The notes beneath the pieces were generated by a model that made no database searches, had not been told where the DNA came from, and saw only the letters and a list, made by a program, of their open reading frames with translations. Below are positions 24,983 to 33,097 of a DNA stretch of 64,000 nucleotides, piece after piece. Each line of letters opens with the position of its first letter. Position 1 is the stretch's first letter. Position numbers and translations under genes: made by a program. Source of the stretch: Pseudorhodobacter sp. PARRP1 (GTDB lineage Bacteria > Pseudomonadota > Alphaproteobacteria > Rhodobacterales > Rhodobacteraceae). The DNA lies in the NCBI GenBank assembly GCA_002256245.1, contig NKIU01000002.1, forward strand, positions 186,001-250,000, given 5' to 3'.

Positions 24983-25747
24983 ATGAGCAACTTCATTCTT
25001 GAAACCCGCGGTCTGACCAAGCATTACGGCGGCGTTCACGCGCTGGATGACGCGAATTTCGTGCTGTCTCCGGGTGAACATGTGGCCGTTGTGGGCGACA
25101 ACGGTGCTGGCAAATCGACCTTCGTGCGCCAAATCACGGGCGTCGAGCAGCGCACCTCGGGGCAGATCTTTTTTGATGGCCATGCTGTTGAACATGCAGG
25201 CCCCCTTGAGGCGCGCGAGGCCGGTATAGAAACCGTGTTCCAGACCCTTGCGCTTGCCGATGATCTTGACGTGCCATCGAACCTGTTTTTGGGGCGTGAG
25301 TTGTTCAAGTTTCGCCTTGGGCCGTTCTCGATCCTTGACCGCAAAGCCATGCGCGAGCGCACGATGGAGGCTTTGAAGACCACGGCGGTGAAAATCCCCA
25401 ACGTCGATAACCCGATCCGCAACATGTCAGGCGGCCAGCGGCAATGCGTGGCAATTGCGCGCACGGCGGCGTTTGCGTCGAAACTGGTGATCATGGACGA
25501 GCCGACAGCTGCCTTGGGGGTGCAGGAAACCGCACAGGTGGAAAACATCATCCGCGGTCTGAAAGAGCGTGGCGTGCCGTTGATCCTTGTCAGCCACAAC
25601 CTGCGGCAGGTGTTCGATTTGGTCGATCGGATCGTGGTGTTCCGCCGGGGCCGCATCGTCGCCTCGCTGCGCAAGGATGAAACCGATGGCAACGACATCG
25701 TCAGCTACATTACCGGGGTCAAGGGCAGCGAAGAAGCCGCCGCGTGA
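24983..25747 (+). CDS. Sugar/cyclitol ABC transporter ATP-binding protein, single domain
   Basis: The 254-aa protein carries one ABC domain: Walker A GDNGAGKST at 38-46, signature MSGGQRQCVAIAR, Walker B LVIMDEPTAALG and switch His in LILVSHNLRQ. Many RbsA-like sugar ATPases have two fused domains of about 500 aa; this one has one, as in fructose/inositol-type systems of alphaproteobacteria, and so must dimerise. It is the last gene of the transporter operon. The unrelated island remnant begins directly after it. Confidence 0.9.
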   Translation: MSNFILETRGLTKHYGGVHALDDANFVLSPGEHVAVVGDNGAGKSTFVRQITGVEQRTSGQIFFDGHAVEHAGPLEAREAGIETVFQTLALADDLDVPSNLFLGRELFKFRLGPFSILDRKAMRERTMEALKTTAVKIPNVDNPIRNMSGGQRQCVAIARTAAFASKLVIMDEPTAALGVQETAQVENIIRGLKERGVPLILVSHNLRQVFDLVDRIVVFRRGRIVASLRKDETDGNDIVSYITGVKGSEEAAA

Positions 25748-25835
25748 CGGGGTCAGGCGGCGAAAAGGCACCCAAGCTCGTTTGACGCAGGCCGAATGAA
25801 TCGCCCCAGTTTTGCTGGAGACCAATTGGTGCGTG

Positions 25836-26169
25836 TCACGCGACCATACCGAGTGTGATCAAGTTTGAATAGAAGGCCCCCTCTGCTTCAGCCGGTGGGA
25901 TGTTCCCGATAGGTTCAAGCAAGCGGCGGTTGTTGAACCTATCGACCTGTTAGCCGGTAGGCGATGCCTGCATCGCCGTAACGCCATTTGAGTGTTTCCA
26001 GTTCGACCTCGTCCATGGTTTTCCATGAACTACGCCGCAGAATGACTTCGGTTTTGTAGGGGCCGTTTATGGTTTCGGCCAAAGCATTGTCATAGGCGTC
26101 GCCGACGCTGCCAACGGATGGTTCGATGCCCGCTTTTGCCAGACGTTCGGTGTATCGGATGGACACGTA
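25836..26169 (-). pseudogene. IS3-family transposase (OrfB) C-terminal remnant, frameshifted
   Basis: The minus strand encodes YVSIRYTERLAKAGIEPS and SVGDAYDNALAETINGPYK, then WKTMDEVELETLKW, all hallmark OrfB integrase-core sequence including the last catalytic Glu. After LKW, 37 extra bases break the frame. The rest, VDRFNNRRLLEPIGNIPP and a TGA at 25836, continues in another frame, with Arg for the usual Trp of VDWFNN. Everything upstream of the DRGSQY block is missing. It is a dead fragment. Confidence 0.85.
25947..25983. other. 37-bp insertion with perfect hairpin inside the IS3 remnant
   Basis: Compared with the usual IS3 OrfB reading LKWVDWFNN, 37 bp are inserted between the Trp and Val codons. 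The insert contains the perfect hairpin GGCGATG-CCTG-CATCGCC. It causes the frameshift of the transposase. Its origin (excision scar, small repeat, or error-prone repair) is not clear. Confidence 0.5.
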
Positions 26170-26352
26170 CACTCCTGCACGAAAGCCTGTTGAACTCAAC
26201 GCCTGCGTTTGGACAGAGCTCTTGCGTTTTCGTCCAGCGCAGATACCACCGTTTTTGACCACGTAGTTCTGGCCAGGGGTTTTTAACGCCTCGACCGTCG
26301 GTTATGCGGACCTAGCTGCCATTCAAGAAACATTCCGATAGACTGCAAAGCT

Positions 26353-26799
26353 ATGAAACATAGCAAGCTCCATGGCGTCGCTCATAATTTCGCAGACTCG
26401 CTCGCGGGTGGCCTGAGTTTTGTCGTTCCGGGCTACGTGCTTCACACCGCTATTTATGCTGAAGCTGCTGTAACCGAAGCAGGGGTTTTGGTTGTCAACC
26501 TTCTCGATGGAACAACCACGGGTGCCTATCCCGACGGAGAGATCGAATTCGCGGCCCCATTGTTCAGAAACGCATTTCCCGCCTTTTGCGCAAAACACGG
26601 TGTCGATCATTCGGAATACCGCGCGTGCATCGTCCACTTTGTCGCTGGCCTCGGAGGTAACAGCTACATCGTCACGGTGGAGGATCGAGCAGGAAGGCGG
26701 ACGTCCAGGGAATATGTGGGCAGGCAGGGCAAGCGCTCCAAAGCGATGGACGAACGCGGCAGGCTGCGAGCGAAGCAGGTCGTTCCTCCCGACAATTGA
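26353..26799 (+). CDS. Hypothetical protein, 148 aa, in the island remnant
   Basis: An ATG at 26353 opens a 148-codon frame (MKHSKLHGVAHNFADSLAGG). The product has a plausible globular composition with a central VVNLLDGTTTGAYPDGEIEF segment and a basic C-terminal 40 residues. No strong ribosome site is seen and no family is recognised. The lower G+C than neighbouring housekeeping genes fits island origin. It may be a real cargo gene or another remnant. Confidence 0.5.
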   Translation: MKHSKLHGVAHNFADSLAGGLSFVVPGYVLHTAIYAEAAVTEAGVLVVNLLDGTTTGAYPDGEIEFAAPLFRNAFPAFCAKHGVDHSEYRACIVHFVAGLGGNSYIVTVEDRAGRRTSREYVGRQGKRSKAMDERGRLRAKQVVPPDN

Positions 26800-26885
26800 A
26801 TCTACCTCAATGCTGGTTGCGCAGCCGCTTCCATTGGCAGCTATGGGCTCTTAGCGACGGGCAGCTATGCGGACAAAGCTGTCCC

Positions 26886-27356
26886 TCAATCTGCAAGTCT
26901 GTTGGGGATGAGTTCAGCCTTCATCCAATGCACCTCCGACTGGACATGTCCCTCCCTGACGTATTTCCCCACGCTTTGTGGCATGGCCGTTTCTGGGAAT
27001 GCGTCAGCTACTCTAGCAACAAAACCTTCTTGCATACTTAGGTCGAGCGACTTTGCGAGATCATCAAACAGACCATCCCGGTAAGGGCCGCGATATAATC
27101 TAGGGACGGGGCGGATACCCAGTTCCTCAAACCGAGCCAAGGTCAAATCCCATGCCTGCACTTCGTCATCGATGATCCATGCAAAGCCAAGAAAGTATGA
27201 GGGCAACGCGTCGTAGGCGACAGCGTGACGGGCATAGAGATTTTCCCCCACGATACGCTCGCCCTCGCTGAGGTAAGGCGCGACACCTGCCGCGAATGCT
27301 TTGAGCCAATCGCGGGAAGGATGATAGCGGCTAACGTCCTTCGTGGTTCGTTTCAT
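26886..27356 (-). pseudogene. RNA ligase family protein, N-terminally truncated
   Basis: From about 27336 downward the minus strand matches the C-terminal two thirds of Rnl2-like RNA ligases: RYHPSRDWLKAF, GENLYARHAVAYDALPSYFL (motif III area), WDLTLARFEELGI, QEGFVARVADAF (motif IV) and KYVREGHVQ (motif V). The N-terminal part with motif I (the KxDG nucleotidyl Lys) is absent. Upstream sequence is unrelated, so the protein cannot adenylate itself. The junction lies close to the truncated integrase gene and suggests a deletion that joined the two. Confidence 0.8.
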
Positions 27357-27397
27357 CCGCTGCGGCACTCTGGCGGTGGCGGGGCAGGGAGGGGGTT

Positions 27398-27925
27398 CTA
27401 AAGCGCAGCGGCAAAGTCGCCTGGTGCCACTTTGGTTTGCATGACGCAATCGCACAAGAGGGTCAGCGCCTGATTGTCGAGAGAACCCTCTGAAATGAAA
27501 CCTGCGCGCCCGGCACGGTTCCTACCACTAGAGCTGACCTGATGCAGAGTGATGGCATATTCTGCGTCGATCTCGGCCTTGCTTGGAAACTGTTCGCGGG
27601 TGGCGTCGTCGGTTGCCAGCGTAGCCGTGTAACGCTGCCAGACCGCGCGCCCCAAGTCTACGGTGGTTATTGGGGTGCGTAGTGATGCGGACTTGAGCGG
27701 AGGCGGATTCGCTAGGTTAGCCTTTTGCTCTGCCAACGCGATTTCTTGCTGCAACTTCGCGACAGCCGCAGGATGCAGGCGCAACGCAACACGCCGATCA
27801 CCACCCAACGGCTCTATAAGTTCGCCGCGCGGGTTGTCCAAGAATGGACGCAGCCGCGCCGGGACCGCGATACGCGCCCAGAACCTACCATCTTTTTCTT
27901 TCCAGTAACGCAGTTTTCCAGCCAT
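27398..27925 (-). pseudogene. Tyrosine recombinase/phage integrase, truncated to the N-terminal part
   Basis: The 175-aa product starts MAGKLRYWKEKDGRFWARIA and holds the N-terminal domain seen in integrases of this group (DUF6538-like, PARLRPFLDNPRGELIEPLGG), then a helical stretch. Integrases of the type are more than twice as long; the catalytic domain with the R-H-R-Y residues is missing. Its start lies 91 bp from the tRNA 3' end and on the same strand, the usual place for an element integrated there. Confidence 0.7.
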
Positions 27926-28016
27926 CGCTCACTCCGATTCTGGCACCAGTTTTGGCACTAAAAGCGGCACAACCAACCGTAAAGCAAGGGTTTTGTTTGA
28001 GATCAATGGGATGCGG

Positions 28017-28092
28017 TGGTAGGACCGGAGGGACTCGAACCCCCAACCAAGGCGTTATGAGCGCCCGGCTCTAACCATTGAGCTACAGTCCC
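28017..28092 (-). tRNA. tRNA with anticodon CAT (probably Ile2, lysidine type; Met not excluded)
   Basis: The minus strand folds into a full cloverleaf of 76 nt with encoded CCA. The acceptor stem GGGACTG pairs with CGGTCCT (terminal G-U), the D arm is AGCTCAATGGTTAGAGC, the anticodon stem GGCG/CGCC encloses loop CTCATAA, and the T arm contains GGTTCGAGTCCC. The anticodon is CAT. The short D loop (AATGGTTAG) resembles tRNA-Ile2 read after lysidine modification rather than elongator tRNA-Met. It is the apparent attachment site of the adjacent island remnant. Confidence 0.88.
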
Positions 28093-28223
28093 ACGCAGGC
28101 TTTGCCTATCAGATGCGGGGGCGGGGTCAAGCGTTGTGGTGACAAAACCGCAAGCCCGCGTTGCGTGGGCGTGCGGGATGGCTTATGGGGGCGGAAATGC
28201 CTTTCAGCTTGGGGAATCTGCGC

Positions 28224-29285
28224 ATGACCACCGGACAAGATGCCACGGGGCACAATGGCTTGACCTATGCCGATGCGGGCGTGGATATTGATGCGGGCAA
28301 TGCTTTGGTCGAACGGATCAAGCCGGCTGCCAAGCGCACGCAGCGGCCGGGCACGATGTCAGGCTTGGGTGGGTTTGGCGCTTTGTTTGATCTGAAGGCG
28401 GCCGGGTATAAAGACCCGATTTTGGTCGCGGCGACGGATGGCGTCGGCACCAAGCTGCGGATTGCGATTGATACCGGTAATGTGGACACCATCGGCGTTG
28501 ATCTGGTGGCGATGTGCGTCAATGATCTGGTCTGCCAAGGCGCCGAGCCGTTGTTGTTTCTGGATTATTTCGCCACCGGCAAGCTGGATGTCGATGAGGC
28601 CACGCGGATCATCAACGGCATTGCGGCGGGGTGCGAGGCGAGCGGTTGTGCGTTGATCGGCGGCGAGACGGCCGAGATGCCGGGGATGTATCACAAGGGC
28701 GATTTCGATCTTGCGGGCTTTGCCGTGGGCGCGATGGAGCGCGGGGCGGATTTGCCATCGGGCGTGGTTGAGGGCGATGTGCTGCTGGGGCTGGCCTCGA
28801 ACGGGGTGCATTCCAACGGCTATTCGTTCGTGCGCAAGGTGGTGGAACTGTCGGGGCTGGCTTGGGATGCGGCCTCGCCGTTCTCGGAAGGCAGCTTGGG
28901 CGAGGCTTTGCTGGCCCCGACGCGGCTTTATGTGAAGCAGGCTTTGGCTGCGGTGCGGGCGGGCGGCGTGCATGCGCTGGCGCATATCACTGGCGGCGGT
29001 TTGACGGAAAATCCGCCGCGGGTGATCCCGGAAGGGCTGGCTTGCGCGATTGATCTGTCGGCTTGGCAATTGCCGCCGGTGTTCCGTTGGCTGGCAACGA
29101 CCGCCAATATGAGCCAGCCGGAACTGCTGAAGACATTCAACTGCGGCATCGGGATGATTGCGGTGGTGGCGGCGGACCGGGCCGAGGCTTTGGCTGACCT
29201 TCTGCGCGCCGAGGGCGAGACGGTGGTCAATCTGGGCCGCGTGGTGGCGGGCGAGGGTGTGATCTACGAAGGTCGTCTGCTGTGA
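28224..29285 (+). CDS. purM: Phosphoribosylformylglycinamidine cyclo-ligase (PurM)
   Basis: The start at 28224 ([20 protein letters not shown]) follows GGGGAA; an earlier open frame lacks a site. The 353-aa enzyme catalyses the ATP-dependent closure of the imidazole ring to AIR, step five of purine synthesis. Family blocks are [57 protein letters not shown] and [11 protein letters not shown]. It overlaps purN by ATGA, the usual purMN pair in alphaproteobacteria. Confidence 0.97.
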   Translation: MTTGQDATGHNGLTYADAGVDIDAGNALVERIKPAAKRTQRPGTMSGLGGFGALFDLKAAGYKDPILVAATDGVGTKLRIAIDTGNVDTIGVDLVAMCVNDLVCQGAEPLLFLDYFATGKLDVDEATRIINGIAAGCEASGCALIGGETAEMPGMYHKGDFDLAGFAVGAMERGADLPSGVVEGDVLLGLASNGVHSNGYSFVRKVVELSGLAWDAASPFSEGSLGEALLAPTRLYVKQALAAVRAGGVHALAHITGGGLTENPPRVIPEGLACAIDLSAWQLPPVFRWLATTANMSQPELLKTFNCGIGMIAVVAADRAEALADLLRAEGETVVNLGRVVAGEGVIYEGRLL

Positions 29286-29869
29286 AGCGGGTTGCCGTCC
29301 TGATTTCGGGCGGCGGGTCGAATATGCTCGCGTTGCTGCGCGATATGGTGGGCGATCATCCGGGGCGGGCGGTGTTTGTGGGATCAAACGACCCTGCGGC
29401 GCTGGGGCTGGTGCGCGCGGCAGAGATGGGGGTTGCGGTGGCGGCGGTGGATCATCGCCCGTTTGGCCGGGATCGGGCGGCGTTTGAGGCGGCACTGTTG
29501 GAGCCGATTTTGGCATCCGAGCCGGATATTCTGTGCCTTGCCGGGTTCATGCGCGTGTTGACGCCGGCGTTTGTGCGCCGGTTTGAGGGGCGGATGTTGA
29601 ACATTCACCCGTCGCTGTTGCCGAAATATCCGGGCCTGCATACCCATGCGCGGGCTTTGGCTGCGGGCGATGCCGAGGCCGGTTGCACGGTGCATGAGGT
29701 GACGGCGGAGTTGGATGCGGGGCCGATTTTGGGGCAGGCGCGGGTGCCGGTTTTGCCGGGGGACACCGAGGCTGCGTTGTCGGCGCGGGTGTTGGGCCTT
29801 GAGCATCGGTTGTATCCGGCGGTGTTGCGGCGGTTTGCGGCAGGGGATCGCAGCCGGTTGGACCTGTGA
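29282..29869 (+). CDS. purN: Phosphoribosylglycinamide formyltransferase (PurN)
   Basis: The 195-aa protein transfers the formyl group of 10-formyl-THF to GAR, step three of purine synthesis. The conserved start [18 protein letters not shown], the catalytic block [20 protein letters not shown] and the final Asp/Gly region [19 protein letters not shown] are all present. It is translated from an ATG overlapping the purM stop. A GGGGGC hairpin follows the stop codon. Confidence 0.96.
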   Translation: MKRVAVLISGGGSNMLALLRDMVGDHPGRAVFVGSNDPAALGLVRAAEMGVAVAAVDHRPFGRDRAAFEAALLEPILASEPDILCLAGFMRVLTPAFVRRFEGRMLNIHPSLLPKYPGLHTHARALAAGDAEAGCTVHEVTAELDAGPILGQARVPVLPGDTEAALSARVLGLEHRLYPAVLRRFAAGDRSRLDL

Positions 29870-29880
29870 GGGGGGGCCTT

Positions 29881-29901
29881 CTCGGGGGGCATCGAGCCCC
29901 C
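29881..29901. terminator. Hairpin repeat after purN
   Basis: The segment contains GGGGGC-ATCGA-GCCCCC and acts as a likely terminator 12 bases after the purN stop. The inverted copy CTCGATGCCCCCCGAG-type sequence at 60078-60098 shares all 21 bases (reverse complement), so this is a dispersed hairpin element. Confidence 0.55.
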
Positions 29902-29972
29902 GCTTGAAGGCTTTGGCGCGGGTGGCGCTGGCGGAGGGGTTCTGCAAATCCGGGCTTGAGGGTGCTGTTGAT

Positions 29973-30004
29973 GCCTCCGGCGGGAGTATTTGGGCCAAGA
30001 TGAA
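29973..30004 (+). repeat. Dispersed intergenic repeat (GAGTATTTGGGCCAAGAT type), copy 1
   Basis: A 32-bp sequence, with core GAGTATTTGGGCCAAGAT, recurs at 48385-48416 and, in altered form and in both orientations, at 56668-56729. It is known as a frequent intergenic sequence in Rhodobacteraceae. Here it lies between purN and rnd. Confidence 0.8.
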
Positions 30005-30087
30005 GGCAGCGGGGCTTTTCTTGTGCCGCATTGCTGCCTATAGCGAAGATGCGGGATACCCCCGTATGCCCTTTGCGAAAGACGCCC

Positions 30088-31245
30088 ATGCGCACGATCA
30101 CCACCACCGAAGACCTTGCCGCTTTCTGCTCTGCTGCCAAGACCAAGGCCTATGTCACCATCGACACCGAATTTCTGCGCGAGCGGACCTATTGGTCGAA
30201 GCTGTGCCTGATCCAGATGGCGCTGCCGGGTAAGGACGGCGATGCGGTGTTGGTGGACCCGATTGTGGGCGAGGCGATGTCGCTGGAGCCGCTGTATGAT
30301 CTGTTCCGCCACGAGGCGACGGTGAAGGTGTTTCACGCAGCCCGGCAGGATCTGGAGATCTTTTTCGTCGAAGGCAAAGTGTTTCCGAAGCCGCTGTTTG
30401 ACACGCAGGTGGCGGCGATGGTCTGCGGCTTTGGTGAGCAGGTGGGCTATGAGACTTTGGTGAAGAAGATCGCCAAGGAAAACCTCGACAAGACCTCGCG
30501 CTTTACCGATTGGTCGCGCCGCCCGCTGACCTCGGCGCAAAGCGAATACGCGTTGGCGGATGTGACGCATCTGCGGGTGATTTACGAATTTCTGGCGAGC
30601 CAACTGGCCAAGAACGGGCGGCAGGCCTGGGTGGAGGAAGAGCTTTCGGTGCTGACCGATCCGGCCACCTATACCGTGCATCCCGATGAGGCCTGGTTGC
30701 GGGTGAAGACGCGCACCACCTCGGGGCGGTTTCTGGGGGTGGTCAAGGAACTGGCGCGGTTCCGCGAGGAATATGCGCAGGGCAACAATGTGCCGCGCAG
30801 TCGGGTGATGAAGGACGACGCGCTGCTTGAGTTGGCCTCGACCCGGCCCACCAATGTCGAAGAACTCGGGCGGTCGCGGTTGCTTTTGCGTGAGGGGCGC
30901 AAGTCGGAGATTGCCGAGGGGATTCTGGCGGCGATCAAGGCAGGGATGGAGATGCGGCAGGAAGATTTGCCGAAACCGGATTTGTCGAAGGATCAGATGC
31001 AGGTCAATCCGGCGCTGGCGGATTTGCTGCGGGTGCTGCTGAAGGCGAAGTCGGAAAGTCTGGGCGTGGCCCCGCGTCTGATCGCCTCGGCTTCTGACCT
31101 TGATGCGATTGCGGCCGGAGAGCGCAATCTGGAAACCCTGAAGGGCTGGCGCGCCGAGGCGTTTGGCGATGATGCGATGCGGCTTTGCCGGGGCGAAATT
31201 GCGCTGTCGGCCAAGGGCAATGACGTGCGGGTGGTGCGGCTTTGA
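30088..31245 (+). CDS. rnd: Ribonuclease D
   Basis: The start at 30088 (MRTITTTEDLAAFC) matches the usual N terminus of the family. The 385-aa 3'-5' exoribonuclease trims tRNA precursors. DEDD motifs are visible: Exo I in YVTIDTEFLRERTYW, Exo II near HAARQDLEIF, Exo III with Tyr in YALADVTHLRVIYEFL. The HRDC domain lies in the C-terminal third (about 210-290). The length agrees with alphaproteobacterial RNase D. It stands alone and converges on a lipoprotein gene. Confidence 0.95.
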   Translation: MRTITTTEDLAAFCSAAKTKAYVTIDTEFLRERTYWSKLCLIQMALPGKDGDAVLVDPIVGEAMSLEPLYDLFRHEATVKVFHAARQDLEIFFVEGKVFPKPLFDTQVAAMVCGFGEQVGYETLVKKIAKENLDKTSRFTDWSRRPLTSAQSEYALADVTHLRVIYEFLASQLAKNGRQAWVEEELSVLTDPATYTVHPDEAWLRVKTRTTSGRFLGVVKELARFREEYAQGNNVPRSRVMKDDALLELASTRPTNVEELGRSRLLLREGRKSEIAEGILAAIKAGMEMRQEDLPKPDLSKDQMQVNPALADLLRVLLKAKSESLGVAPRLIASASDLDAIAAGERNLETLKGWRAEAFGDDAMRLCRGEIALSAKGNDVRVVRL

Positions 31246-31266
31246 GGCCGGATTTGACGGCATAAT

Positions 31267-31286
31267 TTTGTCCCCGCGGGGACAAA
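31267..31286. terminator. Perfect palindrome between convergent genes, probable terminator
   Basis: TTTGTCCCCGCGGGGACAAA is a 20-bp perfect palindrome between the rnd stop and the convergent lipoprotein gene, with T and A runs at its ends, so it could end transcription from both sides. Confidence 0.5.
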
Positions 31287-31343
31287 GTTAGATATGTGGT
31301 GATTGGGCGATTTTGTGCCGCAATATGTGGTATCGGCTAGGCT

Positions 31344-31793
31344 TTAGCGGCTGCTGGAGCGGGCGTTGCTGCCACCTTGCACCACGATCTGATTGATCTG
31401 TTGCAGCTTTATGTCTGACAGGTTGTAGGCCACGGTGATCTCGCGCGATTGCTGGTTGACCACGGCGGCACCACCTGCGGGCGGGAAGACGTGGAATTCA
31501 AGCACCAGGGTGCCTTTTTCATCGACCGGGCGCGGCACCAGCTCGGCGCTCCAATAGCCTTGGGTCGGCGGCAGGCCGGTGGCGCGCACGATGGCCCCGC
31601 CGGGGTAGGATTCGATCTGCATCGACAGCACCGTGTTGACCAGCGGGCGCGGGTCGGCAGGGGTCTCGACGCTGACCACAGCCGCCGGGGCCGAACGCTT
31701 GAACCATTTGAACGGGTTCAACCGGCTTGAGAAGCCGCCGCAGGCGGTCATGGCGGTCAAGGCGAGGATGGCGATGGGCAGGCGAAAGCGCAT
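31344..31793 (-). CDS. Putative lipoprotein
   Basis: The start at 31793 has AAAGGGA seven bases upstream. The 149-aa product begins MRFRLPIAILALTAMTAC, a lipoprotein signal with lipobox ending at Cys18 followed by GG, so it is probably anchored to a membrane in the periplasm. The mature part includes AELVPRPVDEKGTLVLEFHV and ends in a Ser/Arg-rich tail. Similar short lipoproteins of unknown role are common in Rhodobacteraceae. It is divergent from sufE. Confidence 0.8.
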   Translation of the reverse strand: MRFRLPIAILALTAMTACGGFSSRLNPFKWFKRSAPAAVVSVETPADPRPLVNTVLSMQIESYPGGAIVRATGLPPTQGYWSAELVPRPVDEKGTLVLEFHVFPPAGGAAVVNQQSREITVAYNLSDIKLQQINQIVVQGGSNARSSSR

Positions 31794-31911
31794 GTGAAAA
31801 TCCCTTTGGCGGTGTAAGATCGGTAGCCGATTGAGGGCGGTTTGAAAAGCCCGCTTGGGCTGGACGTTTGGGCCGTGACGCACTAGCTGCACAGCAATGA
31901 TGGAGAGAGCC

Positions 31912-32328
31912 ATGGCCACGCCTGCGTTTGAAGACCTTGCCGAGACATTCGCGTTTCTGGACGATTGGGAAGACCGCTATCGGCATGTGATTGATCTGGG
32001 GCGCGCGATGCCGCCGCTGGACGACAGTTTCAAGGTGCCGGCGCTGAAGGTGGATGGCTGTGCGTCGCAGGTTTGGTTGCGGCCGATGATCTCTGAGGGC
32101 CGGTTCGAGTTTCAGGGCGAGTCGGATGCGATGATCGTGCGCGGGCTGATCGCGGTGCTGCATGCGCTTTATGCAGGGCTGCCGGTGGCCGAGGTGGTCC
32201 GGGTGGATGCGCCGGCGGAACTGGGGCGGCTGGGGCTGAACGAGCATCTGTCCTCGCAACGCTCGAACGGGTTGCGCGCGATGGTGGAGCGTATCCGGCA
32301 GACGGCGGCGGCTGCGGCGCAGGGTTAG
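31912..32328 (+). CDS. sufE: Cysteine desulfuration protein SufE
   Basis: The start at 31912 lies behind GGAGAG. The 138-aa protein accepts sulfur from the SufS cysteine desulfurase and passes it to the SufBCD scaffold. The sulfur-carrying Cys is in KVDGCASQVWL, and family sequence FLDDWEDRYRHVIDLGR precedes it. The suf operon itself is not in this window, which is common for stand-alone sufE in this group. Confidence 0.93.
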   Translation: MATPAFEDLAETFAFLDDWEDRYRHVIDLGRAMPPLDDSFKVPALKVDGCASQVWLRPMISEGRFEFQGESDAMIVRGLIAVLHALYAGLPVAEVVRVDAPAELGRLGLNEHLSSQRSNGLRAMVERIRQTAAAAAQG

Positions 32329-32357
32329 GGGCGACTGGGGTTTCCGATGCGCGTCTT

Positions 32358-32565
32358 GGCGAGGGCCATTGCCTTCGCCACGCGGTTTAGGTGCCGCTGG
32401 AGCCGCCGGGCCTTTATGGCCCGGCCAGCGCCCGACCCGCCCATGGCGGGCGCTTCTCGCCCGCCGGGTCGGGCGCTGGCCTCAGCGGGTTTTTCGTTGA
32501 ACCGACTATAGGGTGAAACCGCCCACGCGGGCGGGGAAACGCCGGGCGTTTCCTGTTTCCGCCCG
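32358..32565 (-). repeat. About 210-bp dispersed element, copy 1 (minus orientation)
   Basis: Its reverse complement aligns with 51135-51343: the outer end CGGGCGGAAACAGGAAACG is identical and the inner end CCGCGTGGCGAAGGC is shared. The translated frame is also conserved: EKPAEASARPGGREAP here, EKPHEASVRPGGREAP there, followed by GAGRA and RVAKAMA in both. It contains GC-rich inverted repeats. It may be a mobile or regulatory element rather than a gene, since no ribosome site or consistent start codon is seen. It fills most of the gap between sufE and the DUF427 gene. Confidence 0.65.
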
Positions 32566-32602
32566 AAACTGGCCGCACGCAAGCCATGCGCGTCAGCCCA
32601 CC

Positions 32603-32935
32603 TTAGGCCAGCGTCACCTTGTTGGGGTAAAAGGCCAGAAAACCGGCAATCGGGGCTGCGGCGTCAATCGGGGCCTCGTAAGACCACACGGCATTTTCCA
32701 ACAGGCCGGCGTCGGTCTGGATCGAGTAATAGCTGCACAGACCCTTATGCGGGCAGGTGGTTTGACGCGCGGTTTTGGTCAGATGCTGCATCGCGATATC
32801 ATCGCGGGGGATGTAGAGCACGGGTGGATAGCTGCCCTCACGCAGCTCCAGCGCGCCGGTGGTTTGGCCCAGTTTCGTGCCGCCCGCTGTGATGGAAAGC
32901 GGGGCAGGGTGTGGGGTGATGGTGATATAGGCCAT
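32603..32935 (-). CDS. DUF427 domain protein
   Basis: The 110-aa protein has the DUF427 beta-rich fold signature: PPVLYIPRDDIAMQHL, the TCPHKGLCSYYSI stretch and a C-terminal IAGFLAFYPNKVTLA. The start (MAYITITPHPAP) follows GGAAG. The function of the family is not known; some fungal and bacterial members bind small ligands. It is a single gene between two repeats. Confidence 0.88.
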   Translation of the reverse strand: MAYITITPHPAPLSITAGGTKLGQTTGALELREGSYPPVLYIPRDDIAMQHLTKTARQTTCPHKGLCSYYSIQTDAGLLENAVWSYEAPIDAAAPIAGFLAFYPNKVTLA

Positions 32936-33007
32936 GGCAGCTTCCTTTCAGCGCGGTGACACAGCCTGAAAGTAGCGCAGGGAAACGGCTTTGCCACCCA
33001 TCTCTAC

Positions 33008-33076
33008 GCCGCCCCGGACTTGATCCGGGGCCTCCTACCGAAACACCATGAGGCCCCGGATCAAGTCCGGGGCGGC
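33008..33076. repeat. 27-bp perfect inverted repeat (CCCCGGACTTGATCCGGGG family)
   Basis: The arms 33008-33034 and 33050-33076 are exact reverse complements around a 15-base loop. Each arm itself contains the near-palindrome CCCCGGACTTGATCCGGGG, a well-known dispersed sequence of alphaproteobacteria. It lies 22 bp beyond the 3' end of the aminopeptidase gene and may end its transcription. Confidence 0.85.
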
Positions 33077-33097
33077 GAAGCGCGTATATTTGGGCGG

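Larger units (their letters stand above)
25748..28016. mobile_element. Degraded integrated element next to a tRNA gene
   Basis: Between the transporter operon and the tRNA lies 2.3 kb with A+T-richer DNA and no intact mobile gene. It holds a broken IS3 transposase, an orphan gene, an RNA ligase without its N-terminal half, and the N-terminal part of a tyrosine integrase starting 91 bp from the tRNA 3' end. This is the order expected of an element that used the tRNA as attachment site and then decayed. I could not find a second copy of the tRNA 3' end at the left side, so the left boundary is approximate. Confidence 0.65.

Noticed and set aside
23939-25195. 418-codon minus-strand open frame opposite the ABC permease
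   Set aside because: Shadow of the permease and ATPase genes; the plus-strand reading has full family signatures.
25748-28016. Functional prophage or defence island at the tRNA
   Set aside because: Integrase, RNA ligase and transposase are all broken and no further phage or defence gene is present.
28359-29516. 385-codon minus-strand open frame opposite purM
   Set aside because: Antisense of a certain gene, Pro/Arg/Gln-rich, with no motif.
29605-31263. 552-codon minus-strand open frame opposite purN and rnd
   Set aside because: Antisense to two certain genes, with Gln/Arg/His-rich sequence and no recognisable domain.
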